Source of the DNA: Betaproteobacteria bacterium
GTDB lineage: Bacteria > Pseudomonadota > Gammaproteobacteria > Burkholderiales > Thiobacillaceae
NCBI GenBank assembly: GCA_020049415.1
Contig: JAIFKV010000203.1
Location: 1 to 33,516 of the forward strand
Length of the DNA: 33,516 nucleotides
Direction: 5' to 3'
In this document: positions 1 through 8,712 of the stretch, in pieces
Layout of the letters: each line of letters begins with the position of its first letter
Position numbering within the stretch: the first letter of the stretch is position 1
Notes under the pieces: generated by a model
Databases searched by the model: none
Told to the model about the DNA's origin: nothing
The model's input: only the letters and a program-made list of their open reading frames with translations
Translations under genes and position numbers: made by a program

Positions 1-182
1 ACCAGGCCGCGCGCCATTGGTTGACGGTGGTGCGCGGGGTCATACTGTCAGCGCTGAGACGGTGGTGGGACATTGCGGGTGGCGAAGAGGGTGCGGACCG
101 CTATTGTCCCGGAATGCGCGGCGCAAAAAAATCTCCGCGTGCGATGCCGAGGCCGAAGTGATTGGAGGTTACCGGTGCTGCA
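1..182. other. Window edge, no confident gene
   Basis: This stretch lies downstream of the response-regulator remnant. A minus-strand reading frame opens with ATG at 73 and runs off the left edge, so the first residues of another gene could start here. It has no clear ribosome binding site and only about 24 codons are visible, so no product can be named. Nothing else convincing is seen on either strand. Confidence 0.3.
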
Positions 183-398
183 TCAAGCCGGATGAGTGGC
201 GAGTATCTCGGTTGCTGATTCGGCGTTGACTGCTCGGCTGAAGTAGAAACCCTGGTAGGTGTCGCAGCCGAGTGTTTGCAGGTAGTCAAGTTGATCCTGT
301 GTTTCTACCCCTTCCGCGACGACTTTCAACTTGAGACCCTTGGCCATCGCGGTGATGCCGGCGACGATGGTGCTGTCATTGTTGGTTTGGTCGGTGAG
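183..398 (-). pseudogene. Out-of-frame C-terminal remnant of an EAL domain
   Basis: Read on the minus strand from about 398 down to a TGA at 183-185, this gives the canonical end of an EAL phosphodiesterase domain, including NNDSTIV, KVVAEGVET, and LGCDTYQGFYFSR. It is one frame away from the upstream response-regulator reading frame, which ends early at 376. The joint sits just after DDFGTGYS. The roughly 22 residues that normally follow, containing the YLK..P and LKID motifs, are missing. A deletion of about 65 nt (inferred from usual family spacing) would explain both the loss and the frame change. The preserved tail suggests a recent event or an assembly error. Confidence 0.8.
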
Positions 399-2280
399 GT
401 GAATAGCCGGTGCCGAAATCGTCGATGGAAATTTCGACGCCCATTTCCGCCAGTTTTTTCAGCTTGTCGATGGCGCCATCCATGTCGCGCATCAGCGTGG
501 TTTCGGTGATTTCGATTTCGATGCCTTGCCCGCTGACCTTGTGTTTGTGCAGGGAATGGACAAATTTATCAACGAACTGCGGGTGTTCGATCTGCCGAGC
601 TGAAAGGTTGATCGCTACCGAGATGGGCGGCGACGCCGATTCCCGCCAGCGCTTGGCCTGCAGAAAGGCTTCGCTCAACACCCATTCGCTGATCGGCGCG
701 ATCAGGCCGCATTCCTCGGCGATCGGGATGAATTCGTTTGGCGAAACCAGGCCGCGAGTCGGGTGGTTCCAGCGAATCAACGCTTCCATACCGCGAATGC
801 GTTGGCTCTCAACCGCAACTTGCGGTTGGTAGAAAACTTCAAATTCTTTCTTTTCCAGGGCATGACGCATTTCGTTTTCGATCGCGAGGCGACCGGTGAA
901 CGATTTGTGCAAATCCTGGGTGAAGAATTTGTAGTCGTTACGGCCATGATCTTTGGCGTGATACATGGCGATATCGGCATGTTTGATCAGCGTTTCGATG
1001 TTGTCGCCGTCCTCCGGGTAAATGGCGATGCCGATGCTCATGCCGACATACAACTCGTGGCCTTCGATATTGAAGGGCTGCTTCAGCGAGGTGATGATTT
1101 TCTGCGCGATGTATGCGGCGTTGTCCCGCGAACGGATGTGCGGCAGCAGCAGCATGAATTCGTCGCCGCCGATGCGCGACAACGTATCGCCTTCGCGCAG
1201 GCTGATGCGCAGTCGTTGCGCCAGCGCTTGCAGCAGGCCATCGCCGACCAGGTGGCCGAGGGTGTCGTTGACCACTTTGAAGTGATCCATGTCGAGGAAC
1301 AGGGTTGCCATGGTCTGGCCATGACGTTTGGCGTAAACCATCGCCTGGCCGAGTCGATCCTTGAATAGCGAACGATTGGGAAGGCCGGTCAGCAAGTCGT
1401 GATAAGCCTGAAACGCGATCGTCGCTTCTGCCTGTTTGCGCGCACTGATGTCGCGCGCGACGCCATAGGAGCCGAGAAATTCGCCCATCCCCAGGCTGGT
1501 GGGGCGGTACATGCCCATGGCGGAAAGTTCGACCACCACGCGTTGATCGGAGGTGCGTTCAGTCAAGCTGCTGAGCAGATCTTCCTTGCGCCGAAGCAGG
1601 AGTTCGAAATTACGTGTGGCGCGCTTGCCGGTTCGGCGTTCATTGAAATGGTAGAGGGCGACATCCGCCTGGTCGGGGGTGATGAGGGCGGTGTAATCGC
1701 GCCCGATCAGTTCGCCCGGTAAATAGCCGAGCGTGCTTTCGATACTGTCGTTGAGATAGGTGAAGTGGCCGCTGGCGTCGAGGGTGTAGATGACATCCGG
1801 CGAGGTGTTGACCAGTAGCCGATGCCACTGCTCGGATTGTTCGAGTTGATGCGCCATGCGCGCGTTTTCGTGTTCGAGATGCAGTTTGCGCAGAACATTG
1901 CGTACTGTATTGATCAGTTCATCCGGTTCGTAGGGTTTGCGCAGGTAGTCGTAAGCGCCTAGTCGAAGCGACCGAATAGCGGATTCGATTTCGCTGTCGC
2001 CACTGGCGACAATGATGCGGCATTCCGGTTGATGTGCCCGGATATAGGCCATTACTTCATGGCCGTTGCCGTCGGGCAGATGAAGATCGAGCAAAGCGAG
2101 GTTGTAACGCTTTTGCGCCAGCAAGCCGAATGCCTGGGTGGCGGTAAGGGCGGTATCGATACTGTTGACCTGGGAGGCGAGCAGCAGGCGCGTACTTTCC
2201 AGGTAGCGCGGCTCATCCTCCACAATCAGCAAACTGATCAAAGACTGATCCGAGGCGTTGGCTACGTTACCGTGCATCAT
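376..2280 (-). CDS. Response regulator with PAS, GGDEF and truncated EAL domains
   Basis: This is a 634-aa cyclic-di-GMP signalling protein. A receiver domain occupies about residues 15-130, with acidic pocket E21/D22 and phospho-acceptor Asp65 in LLDLHLPD. A PAS domain follows at about 155-280. The diguanylate cyclase domain at about 290-455 has an intact GGDEF motif at 371-375 and an RxxD inhibitory site at 362-365, so synthesis of c-di-GMP looks possible. The EAL domain starts at about 465 and keeps EAL (499-501) and DDFGTGYS (620-627). It then runs into nine foreign residues and a stop, losing the conserved LKID lysine, the EGVE glutamate and the late QG motif, so phosphodiesterase activity is unlikely. 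An AAAGGG-like ribosome site precedes the start. It lies downstream of the histidine kinase on the same strand, its probable partner, after a 98-bp AT-rich spacer that could hold its own promoter. Confidence 0.85.
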   Translation of the reverse strand: MMHGNVANASDQSLISLLIVEDEPRYLESTRLLLASQVNSIDTALTATQAFGLLAQKRYNLALLDLHLPDGNGHEVMAYIRAHQPECRIIVASGDSEIESAIRSLRLGAYDYLRKPYEPDELINTVRNVLRKLHLEHENARMAHQLEQSEQWHRLLVNTSPDVIYTLDASGHFTYLNDSIESTLGYLPGELIGRDYTALITPDQADVALYHFNERRTGKRATRNFELLLRRKEDLLSSLTERTSDQRVVVELSAMGMYRPTSLGMGEFLGSYGVARDISARKQAEATIAFQAYHDLLTGLPNRSLFKDRLGQAMVYAKRHGQTMATLFLDMDHFKVVNDTLGHLVGDGLLQALAQRLRISLREGDTLSRIGGDEFMLLLPHIRSRDNAAYIAQKIITSLKQPFNIEGHELYVGMSIGIAIYPEDGDNIETLIKHADIAMYHAKDHGRNDYKFFTQDLHKSFTGRLAIENEMRHALEKKEFEVFYQPQVAVESQRIRGMEALIRWNHPTRGLVSPNEFIPIAEECGLIAPISEWVLSEAFLQAKRWRESASPPISVAINLSARQIEHPQFVDKFVHSLHKHKVSGQGIEIEITETTLMRDMDGAIDKLKKLAEMGVEISIDDFGTGYSPHRPNQQ

Positions 2281-2378
2281 CTATCCCTTTGAACGATCTT
2301 GGAAAATTAAATTTTTTTAAGTTATATCGGAGTTTTTATTCTTGTGTCTAGTAATGGAATTATTCTAGTTGACGGGGA

Positions 2379-4406
2379 TCAATCGGTCGGCAGCAAAACT
2401 TGAAATGTGGTGCCGAAATTTCCTGTTTTGAAACTGATGCCGGCTTGCATCGATTCGGTTAGCGATTTTACGATGGATAGACCGAGTCCGGCGTGGTCAT
2501 CGCCTTTCGCGGTGTCCAGAGGATCGAAAATCTGATTGGCGACGTGCGGCGCAATGCCCGGCCCGGAATCGGAGATGAGAATTTCGGTAAAACGTTCATG
2601 ACGATGATTCAGCAGGGTGGCGGTTTCGATATGCACATTGCCGCCAGGCGGTGTGGCTTCGATTGCGTTCAGCAGCAGATTGAGCACGATCTGTTTGAGT
2701 TTGTCGCTATCGCGGGTTCTGCGCGCCAGCCCGGATGCAAGCTGGGTGGAAACCTCGATGCCTTTGCTGTTCCAGGTCGGCTGGGTGACTTTGAGCAGAT
2801 CCTGAATCAGGGTGTTGAGATCGGAATCTTCCGCCGTGCCAGCGAGATCGATCTTGTTCTGCGTCAGGCCGCGGACGATACGCACGATGCGGTCGAGTTC
2901 TTCGTGGATGATGCGCAATTCATCTACGATTGGCGCGTCATCACCCAATTTGACCTTCAAGATGGCCAGGTAATTCTTGATGATGCCAAGTGGATTGTTG
3001 ACTTCGTGGGCGGCGCGGCGAACTCGGATGGGCAGTCCGGCGCTTGCTTCATTGGCTGCTTCGGTGGCGACGCTCCGCGCCGGCATGCGGCCCGCCAGTT
3101 CGCCCAGGCGGGTGAAATGCCTGGGCGAACTGGCGACGGCGGATATTGCGCTGGCGCTGCCGCAGGCCAGCAATACTCCCGAATGGTCGCCCTCGCCGAC
3201 GGGTATGGCGATCAGACCCTCCGCATTGGCTTGATGTATCAATTGCAGATCGAGGATGGCGGCGTTGTTGCCGGCGCTTTTCAGCACCATGCCAGCGGAG
3301 CGCGCCAACCATGCGCGCGCGGCGGCGGTTTTGCTGCCTTCGATACTGATGCTGATCGGCGGCGCGGCGCCAGTTCCCAACGCGCGCCCTTCCAGCAGTC
3401 CGCTTTGCGGGTTCCTCTGCAAGTAAATCGGGGCGGACAGATTCTCTTGGCTGGCGAGCAGGTTGGACAGCGACAAAATAGCGGCTTCGCTGCTGGCGTG
3501 GATGCCGCTGGCGGCAATCTCAAGCTGGTTGTAGCGGATCAGTTCAAGCGCCATTTGCGCGGTGTCGCGGCAACTGTTTTCCTGAAACAGGGCGTTTACC
3601 GCGCTATCCGTTTTGTTCAATAACTCCAGCACGCTTTGCGGGGGGATTTTTTCGGCGAAAAACAACGCATCCAACGGCGGAACATTCTCTTGGCGGGATG
3701 TCGCCGAGCGGTCGAGCCGAGCCAGTCGATGCGCCGCCACGCTCAGTTGTACCAGTGGCGCGGCATCACGCAGGCGCTGCATCGGCTCCGGCAGATAACG
3801 CAATGCATCCGCCAGAAAGGTGCGCAAGGGCAGGCGGTCCAGCGCCTGTTGGGCGAACTGGCGGGCAGCTTCTGGATTGTCGATTGCGGCGGGATGAAAT
3901 TCGGGCAGCCAGGTCAGAAGGCCGGCAAGCCAGGCTTCATCCGGGCTTGGGTAGTTGGATTTTTCCGCCAGCGCGTGACTCAGCACAGCGCTGCGCAAGG
4001 CCAGTCGCCAGTAGGCTTCATGGCTGGCGTCGGCAGGACGTCTGAGCTGATCGGTGGCGGCGGTGAAGACGCTGTTTTTTAGCGCACAGATGTCGATTCC
4101 ATGCAGTAGATCCGCATGGCAAAACTGACGCAAGGTCTCGCCAGGATGTGCCAAGCCGTAGATTTCCAGCGCGTGCAATGCCATTCCCGGGTCGAGCGGC
4201 AAGCAGTCGATAATCTGCTCATCCAGCGTATTGCGCCCGCCCAACTGGGTAAGCAGCCTTGCCAGCACGCCCGGATAACTCAGGAACGGCTGTGTTGATC
4301 GCTGCGCAAGTTGGGCTTGCGGGTTATCGGTCAGGTTGAGGCGCGGCACGGAGTTGGCTGAAATGCGGGAGTGCTGAATTCCAGCAAGCCGCGTGCCATG
4401 CGTCAT
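2379..4406 (-). CDS. HDOD-GAF sensor histidine kinase
   Basis: This is a 675-aa predicted cytoplasmic sensor kinase; no membrane segment is seen. The N-terminal part (about 30-280) resembles an HDOD domain, with a YWRLALRSAVLSHALA-like helix followed by DEAWLAGLL. A GAF-like segment follows at about 295-440. The dimerisation and phospho-acceptor box is HEVNNPLG with His467. The ATPase domain carries the N box LLNAIEAT (Asn580), the G1 box DSGPGIAP and the G2 box AGLGLSIV. HDOD fused to a kinase is known in proteobacterial signalling and often accompanies GGDEF/EAL regulators. The response regulator directly downstream on the same strand is the obvious target. The stimulus cannot be read from the sequence. 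The start at 4406 has only a weak ribosome site, so an internal start is possible. Confidence 0.8.
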   Translation of the reverse strand: MTHGTRLAGIQHSRISANSVPRLNLTDNPQAQLAQRSTQPFLSYPGVLARLLTQLGGRNTLDEQIIDCLPLDPGMALHALEIYGLAHPGETLRQFCHADLLHGIDICALKNSVFTAATDQLRRPADASHEAYWRLALRSAVLSHALAEKSNYPSPDEAWLAGLLTWLPEFHPAAIDNPEAARQFAQQALDRLPLRTFLADALRYLPEPMQRLRDAAPLVQLSVAAHRLARLDRSATSRQENVPPLDALFFAEKIPPQSVLELLNKTDSAVNALFQENSCRDTAQMALELIRYNQLEIAASGIHASSEAAILSLSNLLASQENLSAPIYLQRNPQSGLLEGRALGTGAAPPISISIEGSKTAAARAWLARSAGMVLKSAGNNAAILDLQLIHQANAEGLIAIPVGEGDHSGVLLACGSASAISAVASSPRHFTRLGELAGRMPARSVATEAANEASAGLPIRVRRAAHEVNNPLGIIKNYLAILKVKLGDDAPIVDELRIIHEELDRIVRIVRGLTQNKIDLAGTAEDSDLNTLIQDLLKVTQPTWNSKGIEVSTQLASGLARRTRDSDKLKQIVLNLLLNAIEATPPGGNVHIETATLLNHRHERFTEILISDSGPGIAPHVANQIFDPLDTAKGDDHAGLGLSIVKSLTESMQAGISFKTGNFGTTFQVLLPTD

Positions 4407-4570
4407 GCTCAGTCGGGCATGCCCAGTGAAATCGCGATGTTATGGCGCAATCGGATCATTCTTCAGGGGGGCGACATCCGCTCCCGCCACATGACTGTAA
4501 ATATTTCCGACAGATTACAGTCCGGCTGTACGCAATTGGTCTGCCCTGAAAACCTGTTCTATTTTGCTGA

Positions 4571-5068
4571 TTAGTCGAGGTCACGCAATAGTTTGAACAA
4601 AGCACGGCTTGATTTGGGCGGTTTCGATTCCGCCGCTTCTTTCCGTGCATTGCGCATCAGTTGGCGGATTTTCTGCACGTCGGTGTCTGGGTGCAGGGCC
4701 AGCCAGTCGCTCAGCGCCGCGTCGTTATCGATCAAGCGGGTGCGCCAGGTTTCCAGAGCGTGAAACGCGGCTTTGGCGTGATTCGATTCGCCGCGGATAA
4801 TCGCGAGTTGCTGCTCGATCGGCTCGATTTCGACATCTCGCATGACCTTGCCGATGAATTGCATCTGGCGGCGGATGCCTTCGTGGCTGGTGAGCCGTTT
4901 GGCTTCGAGCAGCGCGTCGAGAAGTTTTTCTGGCAAGTTCATTTTCTTCAACTGTTCGCGTGAAAGTTCGAACAATTCCTTGCCCACGCCTTGCAGGGCG
5001 GTGCTTTCACGTTTGCGTTGGCTTTTGCTGACGATGATTTCGTCATCTTCAAAATCTTGATCTTGCAT
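4571..5068 (-). CDS. yjgA: YjgA/DarP family ribosome-associated protein
   Basis: A 165-aa DUF615 protein. E. coli YjgA (DarP) binds late large-subunit ribosome precursors, and that role is assumed here. Recognisable segments are the acidic N-terminus with DEIIVSKSQRKRE, then RRQMQFIGKVMRDVEIEPI, and the C-terminal NARKEAAESKPPKSSRALFK-type block. The start at 5068 was chosen because it opens with the acidic leader typical of the family; upstream starts (for example 5106) would only extend into the divergent neighbour. It is divergent from pmbA, the same arrangement as yjgA-pmbA in enterobacteria, which supports both calls. The two genes share a short promoter region of about 70 bp. Confidence 0.9.
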   Translation of the reverse strand: MQDQDFEDDEIIVSKSQRKRESTALQGVGKELFELSREQLKKMNLPEKLLDALLEAKRLTSHEGIRRQMQFIGKVMRDVEIEPIEQQLAIIRGESNHAKAAFHALETWRTRLIDNDAALSDWLALHPDTDVQKIRQLMRNARKEAAESKPPKSSRALFKLLRDLD

Positions 5069-5138
5069 GGTGGTGTGGTCGGAAGCTGGGGGATGGGTTG
5101 TTATCATAACGACTTTGCCGATTTCATCAGGTCCAGCC

Positions 5139-6524
5139 GTGTCGAATAGCTCCAGTAATGCCAGTAACACCAACAGTCCGTTCAGTTTTTCCCGTCAGAC
5201 TCTGCAGGGCCTTGCCGCGCAGGTGCTTGATCTGGCCAAAGTCGGTGGCGCTAGCGCCGCCGAAGCCGAGGTTTCCGAAGGCAGCGGGCTGTCGCTTTCG
5301 GTTCGTCATGGCCAGATCGAAACCATCGAACACAACCGCGACAAGGGCATCGGGATCAGTGTTTATCTCGGTCAGCGCCGCGGTCATGCTTCCACTTCCG
5401 ATTTTTCCGCCGACGCGCTGGCGCGGACGGTGGAGAAGGCGCTCAGCATCGCGCGCTTTACCGCCGAGGATGTGTGCGCCGGATTGGCCGAGCCGGATTT
5501 GCTGGCGCGCGCGGCGGTGCTCGATACCTTGGTACCCAGCCTCGATCTGTATCACCCGTGGAATATTGGTGTCGAAGCCGCGGCCGAACTGGCGCGCAGT
5601 TGTGAAGCCAGCGCGTTGAGCGTGGACCCGCGCATCACCAATTCCGAAGGCGGATCGCTGTCCAGCCAGGTTTCCCAATTCATTTATGCCAACTCGCTGG
5701 GTTTTTCCGGCGGTTATCCGACCAGCCGGCAGAGCCTGTCTTGCGCGGTGATCGCCGAAGAAAATGAGGCGATGCAGCGCGATTATTGGTACACCACGGC
5801 GCGCGCGGCGGCGGATCTGGACAGCGCCGAGAGCGTCGGTCTGCGCGCCGGCGAGCGTTCGCTGCGACGGCTGAACGGACGCAAGCTGAGCACGCGTCAA
5901 TGCCCGGTGCTGTTTGAAGCGCCCATCGCCACCGGCTTGATCGCCAGCTTTGTGTCGGCGATTTCCGGTGGTCATCTGTATCGCAAATCCACTTTCCTGC
6001 TCGATAGTCTGGGCAGCCAGGTGTTCCCAAGCTTCTTGCAAATTCAGGAACGACCGTTCATCGCGCGCGGTTTGTCTTCTTCGCCATTCGACTCCGAGGG
6101 CGTCGCCACGCAAGACCGCGAGGTGGTCAAGGACGGCGTCGTGCAAGGGTATTTTCTGGGCAGCTACAGCGCGCGCAAATTGGGTATGCACAGCACCGGC
6201 AACGCCGGCGGCAACCACAATCTGATTGTGCCTTCGACGGGTGAAGACTTCGCCGCCTTGCTTAAGAAAATGGATAACGGCCTGTTGGTCACCGAGTTGC
6301 TCGGTCACGGACTGAATATGGTCACCGGCGATTACTCACGCGGCGCGGCTGGGTTCTGGGTGGAGAACGGCGTTATCGCTTACCCGGTGGAAGAAATTAC
6401 CATCGCCGGCAATCTGCGTGACATGTTCAAGTCCATCGTCGCCATCGGCACGGATGTGGAAACGCGCGGCTCGCGCCGAGTTGGTTCGATTCTGATCGAG
6501 CAGATGACGGTGGCGGGTGAGTGA
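5139..6524 (+). CDS. pmbA: TldE/PmbA metalloprotease subunit
   Basis: About 461 aa, close to the usual length of the TldE/PmbA subunit that works with TldD in maturing peptide toxins and degrading unfolded peptides. Family-typical text includes IETIEHNRDKGIGISVYLGQ and GHASTSDFS near the N-terminus and RDREVVKDGV-like, NLIVPSTGE and LLVTELLGHGLN blocks in the C-terminal half. The zinc ligands are contributed by TldD in this complex, so no HExxH motif is expected here. A GTG at 5139 is proposed as start; an upstream in-frame start at 5067 would overlap the divergent yjgA start and add poorly conserved residues. tldD is not in the window. Confidence 0.88.
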   Translation: MSNSSSNASNTNSPFSFSRQTLQGLAAQVLDLAKVGGASAAEAEVSEGSGLSLSVRHGQIETIEHNRDKGIGISVYLGQRRGHASTSDFSADALARTVEKALSIARFTAEDVCAGLAEPDLLARAAVLDTLVPSLDLYHPWNIGVEAAAELARSCEASALSVDPRITNSEGGSLSSQVSQFIYANSLGFSGGYPTSRQSLSCAVIAEENEAMQRDYWYTTARAAADLDSAESVGLRAGERSLRRLNGRKLSTRQCPVLFEAPIATGLIASFVSAISGGHLYRKSTFLLDSLGSQVFPSFLQIQERPFIARGLSSSPFDSEGVATQDREVVKDGVVQGYFLGSYSARKLGMHSTGNAGGNHNLIVPSTGEDFAALLKKMDNGLLVTELLGHGLNMVTGDYSRGAAGFWVENGVIAYPVEEITIAGNLRDMFKSIVAIGTDVETRGSRRVGSILIEQMTVAGE

Positions 6525-6525
6525 A

Positions 6526-7065
6526 ATGCGGGTTTTTCTGGATTTGGCGCGAGGTATCGACGCACTCAACGAACTGACCGGCCGTGCCGTGAAGTGGCTG
6601 GTGCTGCTGGCAACGCTGATTTCGGCGGCCAACGCCAGCCTGCGTTACGGCTTCGATCTCAGTTCCAACGCCTGGTTGGAATTGCAGTGGTATTTGTTCG
6701 CGCTGATCTTTCTGCTCGGTGCCGGCTACACCCTCAAACATAACGGACATGTCCGTATCGACGTCATTTACGGCCGTTTTTCGCCGCGCCTGCAAGCCTG
6801 GGTTGACCTGCTCGGCGGCATCATGTTTTTGCTGCCGGTGGCCGGCTTGATGGCCTGGTTCAGTTGGAGCGTGTTCGCCGAATCCTGGGCGATTCAGGAA
6901 GTCTCCGCCGACTCCGGCGGTCTGTTGCGCTGGCCGATCAAGCTCGCGTTGCCGGTCGGCTTCGGGCTGCTGTTTCTGCAAGGCGTTGCTGAAATCATCA
7001 AGTGCGCTGGTCGGCTGACCGGGCAGTTGCCGTTTACTTCTGAGCGTGCGGAGGAGATCGTCTGA
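6526..7065 (+). CDS. dctQ: TRAP transporter small permease (DctQ type)
   Basis: About 179 aa with four hydrophobic segments, the hallmark of the DctQ small membrane subunit of tripartite ATP-independent periplasmic transporters. The motif WLELQWYLFALIFLLGAGY followed by HVRIDVIYGR is characteristic. The ATG at 6526 follows the pmbA stop by one base and is preceded by GGGTGAG; a GTG at 6517 is an alternative. It ends in a TGATG overlap with dctM and so should be translationally coupled to it. The substrate is unknown. No dctP-type binding protein gene lies beside it. Confidence 0.9.
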   Translation: MRVFLDLARGIDALNELTGRAVKWLVLLATLISAANASLRYGFDLSSNAWLELQWYLFALIFLLGAGYTLKHNGHVRIDVIYGRFSPRLQAWVDLLGGIMFLLPVAGLMAWFSWSVFAESWAIQEVSADSGGLLRWPIKLALPVGFGLLFLQGVAEIIKCAGRLTGQLPFTSERAEEIV

Positions 7066-8456
7066 TGTTCGAGTTGATGGCGCCGTTGATGTTCGTCGGC
7101 TTGGTGATCTTTCTGCTGATCGGCTATCCGGTCGCCTTCGCGCTGGGCGCTAACGGCTTGTTATTCGGTTTTATCGGCATGCAGATGGGCTATGTCGAAT
7201 TCGCCCAATTACAAGCGTTGCCGGAGCGCGTGTTTGGCATCATGTCCAACGCCACGTTGTTGGCGATTCCATTTTTTACCTTCATGGGGCTGATTCTGGA
7301 GCGCAGCGGCCTGGCAGAAGAGTTGCTCGACACCATGGGCCAGCTATTCGGCGCACTGCGCGGCGGCCTGGCTTATGCCGTGGTGCTGGTCGGCGCGCTG
7401 CTGGCGGCGACCACCGGCGTGGTAGCGGCGACGGTGATCGCGATGGGGCTGATTTCCTTGCCGATCATGTTGCGTTATGGCTACGACAAGCGTGTGGCCT
7501 GCGGCATCATCGCCGCGTCAGGCACACTGGCGCAGATCATTCCGCCATCGCTGGTACTGATTATCCTGGCTGACCAGTTGAGTGTTTCTGTCGGCGATAT
7601 TTACCGTGGCGCTCTCGCTCCCAGCTTGATGCTGGCCGGTTTTTATCTGGTTTTCGTGTTTATGCTGACACTGTTTCGGCCGACCATGGTGCCGGCTTTG
7701 CCGATAGCGGCTCGCAGCCTGCACGGCAAGGCGCTGATGCTGAAAGCCGGGGCGTCGATTCTGCCGCCGCTGATTCTGATATTTCTCGTGCTGGGCACCA
7801 TTTTCATGGGTGTCGCCACCCCGACCGAAGGCGGTGCGATGGGCGCGACTGGTGCATTGGCGCTGGCGCTGGTGAAGCATCGGTTGAGCCTGGACGTACT
7901 CAAACAGGCGATGGATTCGACTTCGCGGCTGACCAGTTTCGTCATCTTTATCCTGATTGGTTCGACCGTGTTTTCACTGGTGTTCCGTTTGCTGGAAGGC
8001 GATTTGTGGGTGGAACATCTACTCACCGCGCTGCCCGGCGGCGAGATCGGCTTCCTGATCGCGGTCAACCTGCTTGTTTTTGTGCTCGCCTTTTTTCTCG
8101 ATTTCTTCGAGATCGCCTTTATCATCGTGCCTTTGCTGGCGCCGGTCGCCGCCAAGCTTGGGATCGATCTTGTCTGGTTTGGCGTGTTGTTGGGTATCAA
8201 CATGCAGACATCCTTTATGCATCCGCCGTTTGGGTTCGCTTTGTTCTATTTGCGCAGCGTCGCGCCGAAAACAGTGCGCACTACGGATATTTATTGGGGT
8301 GCAATTCCATTTGTCCTGATTCAATTGATTATGGTGGCGCTGGTCCTGGTTTTTCCTGCTCTGGTCGGCGGGCAAACGCTGAAGGTGGATAGCGGCATGA
8401 TGGAAATCAGGCTCGATAATGCGGAGGACAGTTATCTGCGTCCGCCGGATGAGTGA
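7065..8456 (+). CDS. dctM: TRAP transporter large permease (DctM type)
   Basis: A 463-aa, very hydrophobic protein with about a dozen membrane segments, matching the DctM subunit that forms the Na+-driven transport path. Typical motifs are the N-terminal FLLIGYPVAFALG, the central GLISLPIMLRYGYDKRVACG and ASGTLAQIIPPSLVLIILAD, the GVATPTEGGAMGA loop, and the late MQTSFMHPPFGFALFYLR. The start overlaps the dctQ stop by one base, with a GAGGAG ribosome site at about 7051. The C-terminal tail after residue 430 is soluble. The missing binding protein must be encoded elsewhere or shared with another system. Confidence 0.93.
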   Translation: MFELMAPLMFVGLVIFLLIGYPVAFALGANGLLFGFIGMQMGYVEFAQLQALPERVFGIMSNATLLAIPFFTFMGLILERSGLAEELLDTMGQLFGALRGGLAYAVVLVGALLAATTGVVAATVIAMGLISLPIMLRYGYDKRVACGIIAASGTLAQIIPPSLVLIILADQLSVSVGDIYRGALAPSLMLAGFYLVFVFMLTLFRPTMVPALPIAARSLHGKALMLKAGASILPPLILIFLVLGTIFMGVATPTEGGAMGATGALALALVKHRLSLDVLKQAMDSTSRLTSFVIFILIGSTVFSLVFRLLEGDLWVEHLLTALPGGEIGFLIAVNLLVFVLAFFLDFFEIAFIIVPLLAPVAAKLGIDLVWFGVLLGINMQTSFMHPPFGFALFYLRSVAPKTVRTTDIYWGAIPFVLIQLIMVALVLVFPALVGGQTLKVDSGMMEIRLDNAEDSYLRPPDE

Positions 8457-8712
8457 TGTTCTGTTTTCAACAACCCGGATATTTCATGAATTTGCGTGAT
8501 GATCGCGCAGGCCATTGTTTGCACCGGGAATTACGCGAAGGAGTAGCGTCGTTATTCATACGCCCGACGGAGCGAAACTTTCCAGTGCGGACAAGGGACC
8601 CGAGAGGGCGCGCGAGCATTTATGAAAAATCCGGGCTGAATTCAGATCTGGCTAAAGTATTTTTGAGATGGGTCGTTAAGATTCATGTTTTTAGAATGTT
8701 ATTGGAGTTGTC
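8457..8712. other. Intergenic stretch before the OmpA-like lipoprotein gene
   Basis: This is a 256-bp gap between dctM and the lipoprotein gene. A reading frame crosses it but lacks a ribosome site and any recognisable protein feature, so it was not called. The last 80 bases are AT-rich and probably contain the promoter of the lipoprotein gene. No terminator hairpin for dctM was found. Confidence 0.5.

Noticed and set aside
2493..3623. 376-codon plus-strand open frame
   Set aside because: It is antisense to the HDOD-GAF histidine kinase, which shows H, N and G boxes on the minus strand.
5127..6308. 393-codon minus-strand open frame
   Set aside because: It is antisense to pmbA, whose family motifs and divergent pairing with yjgA support the plus strand.
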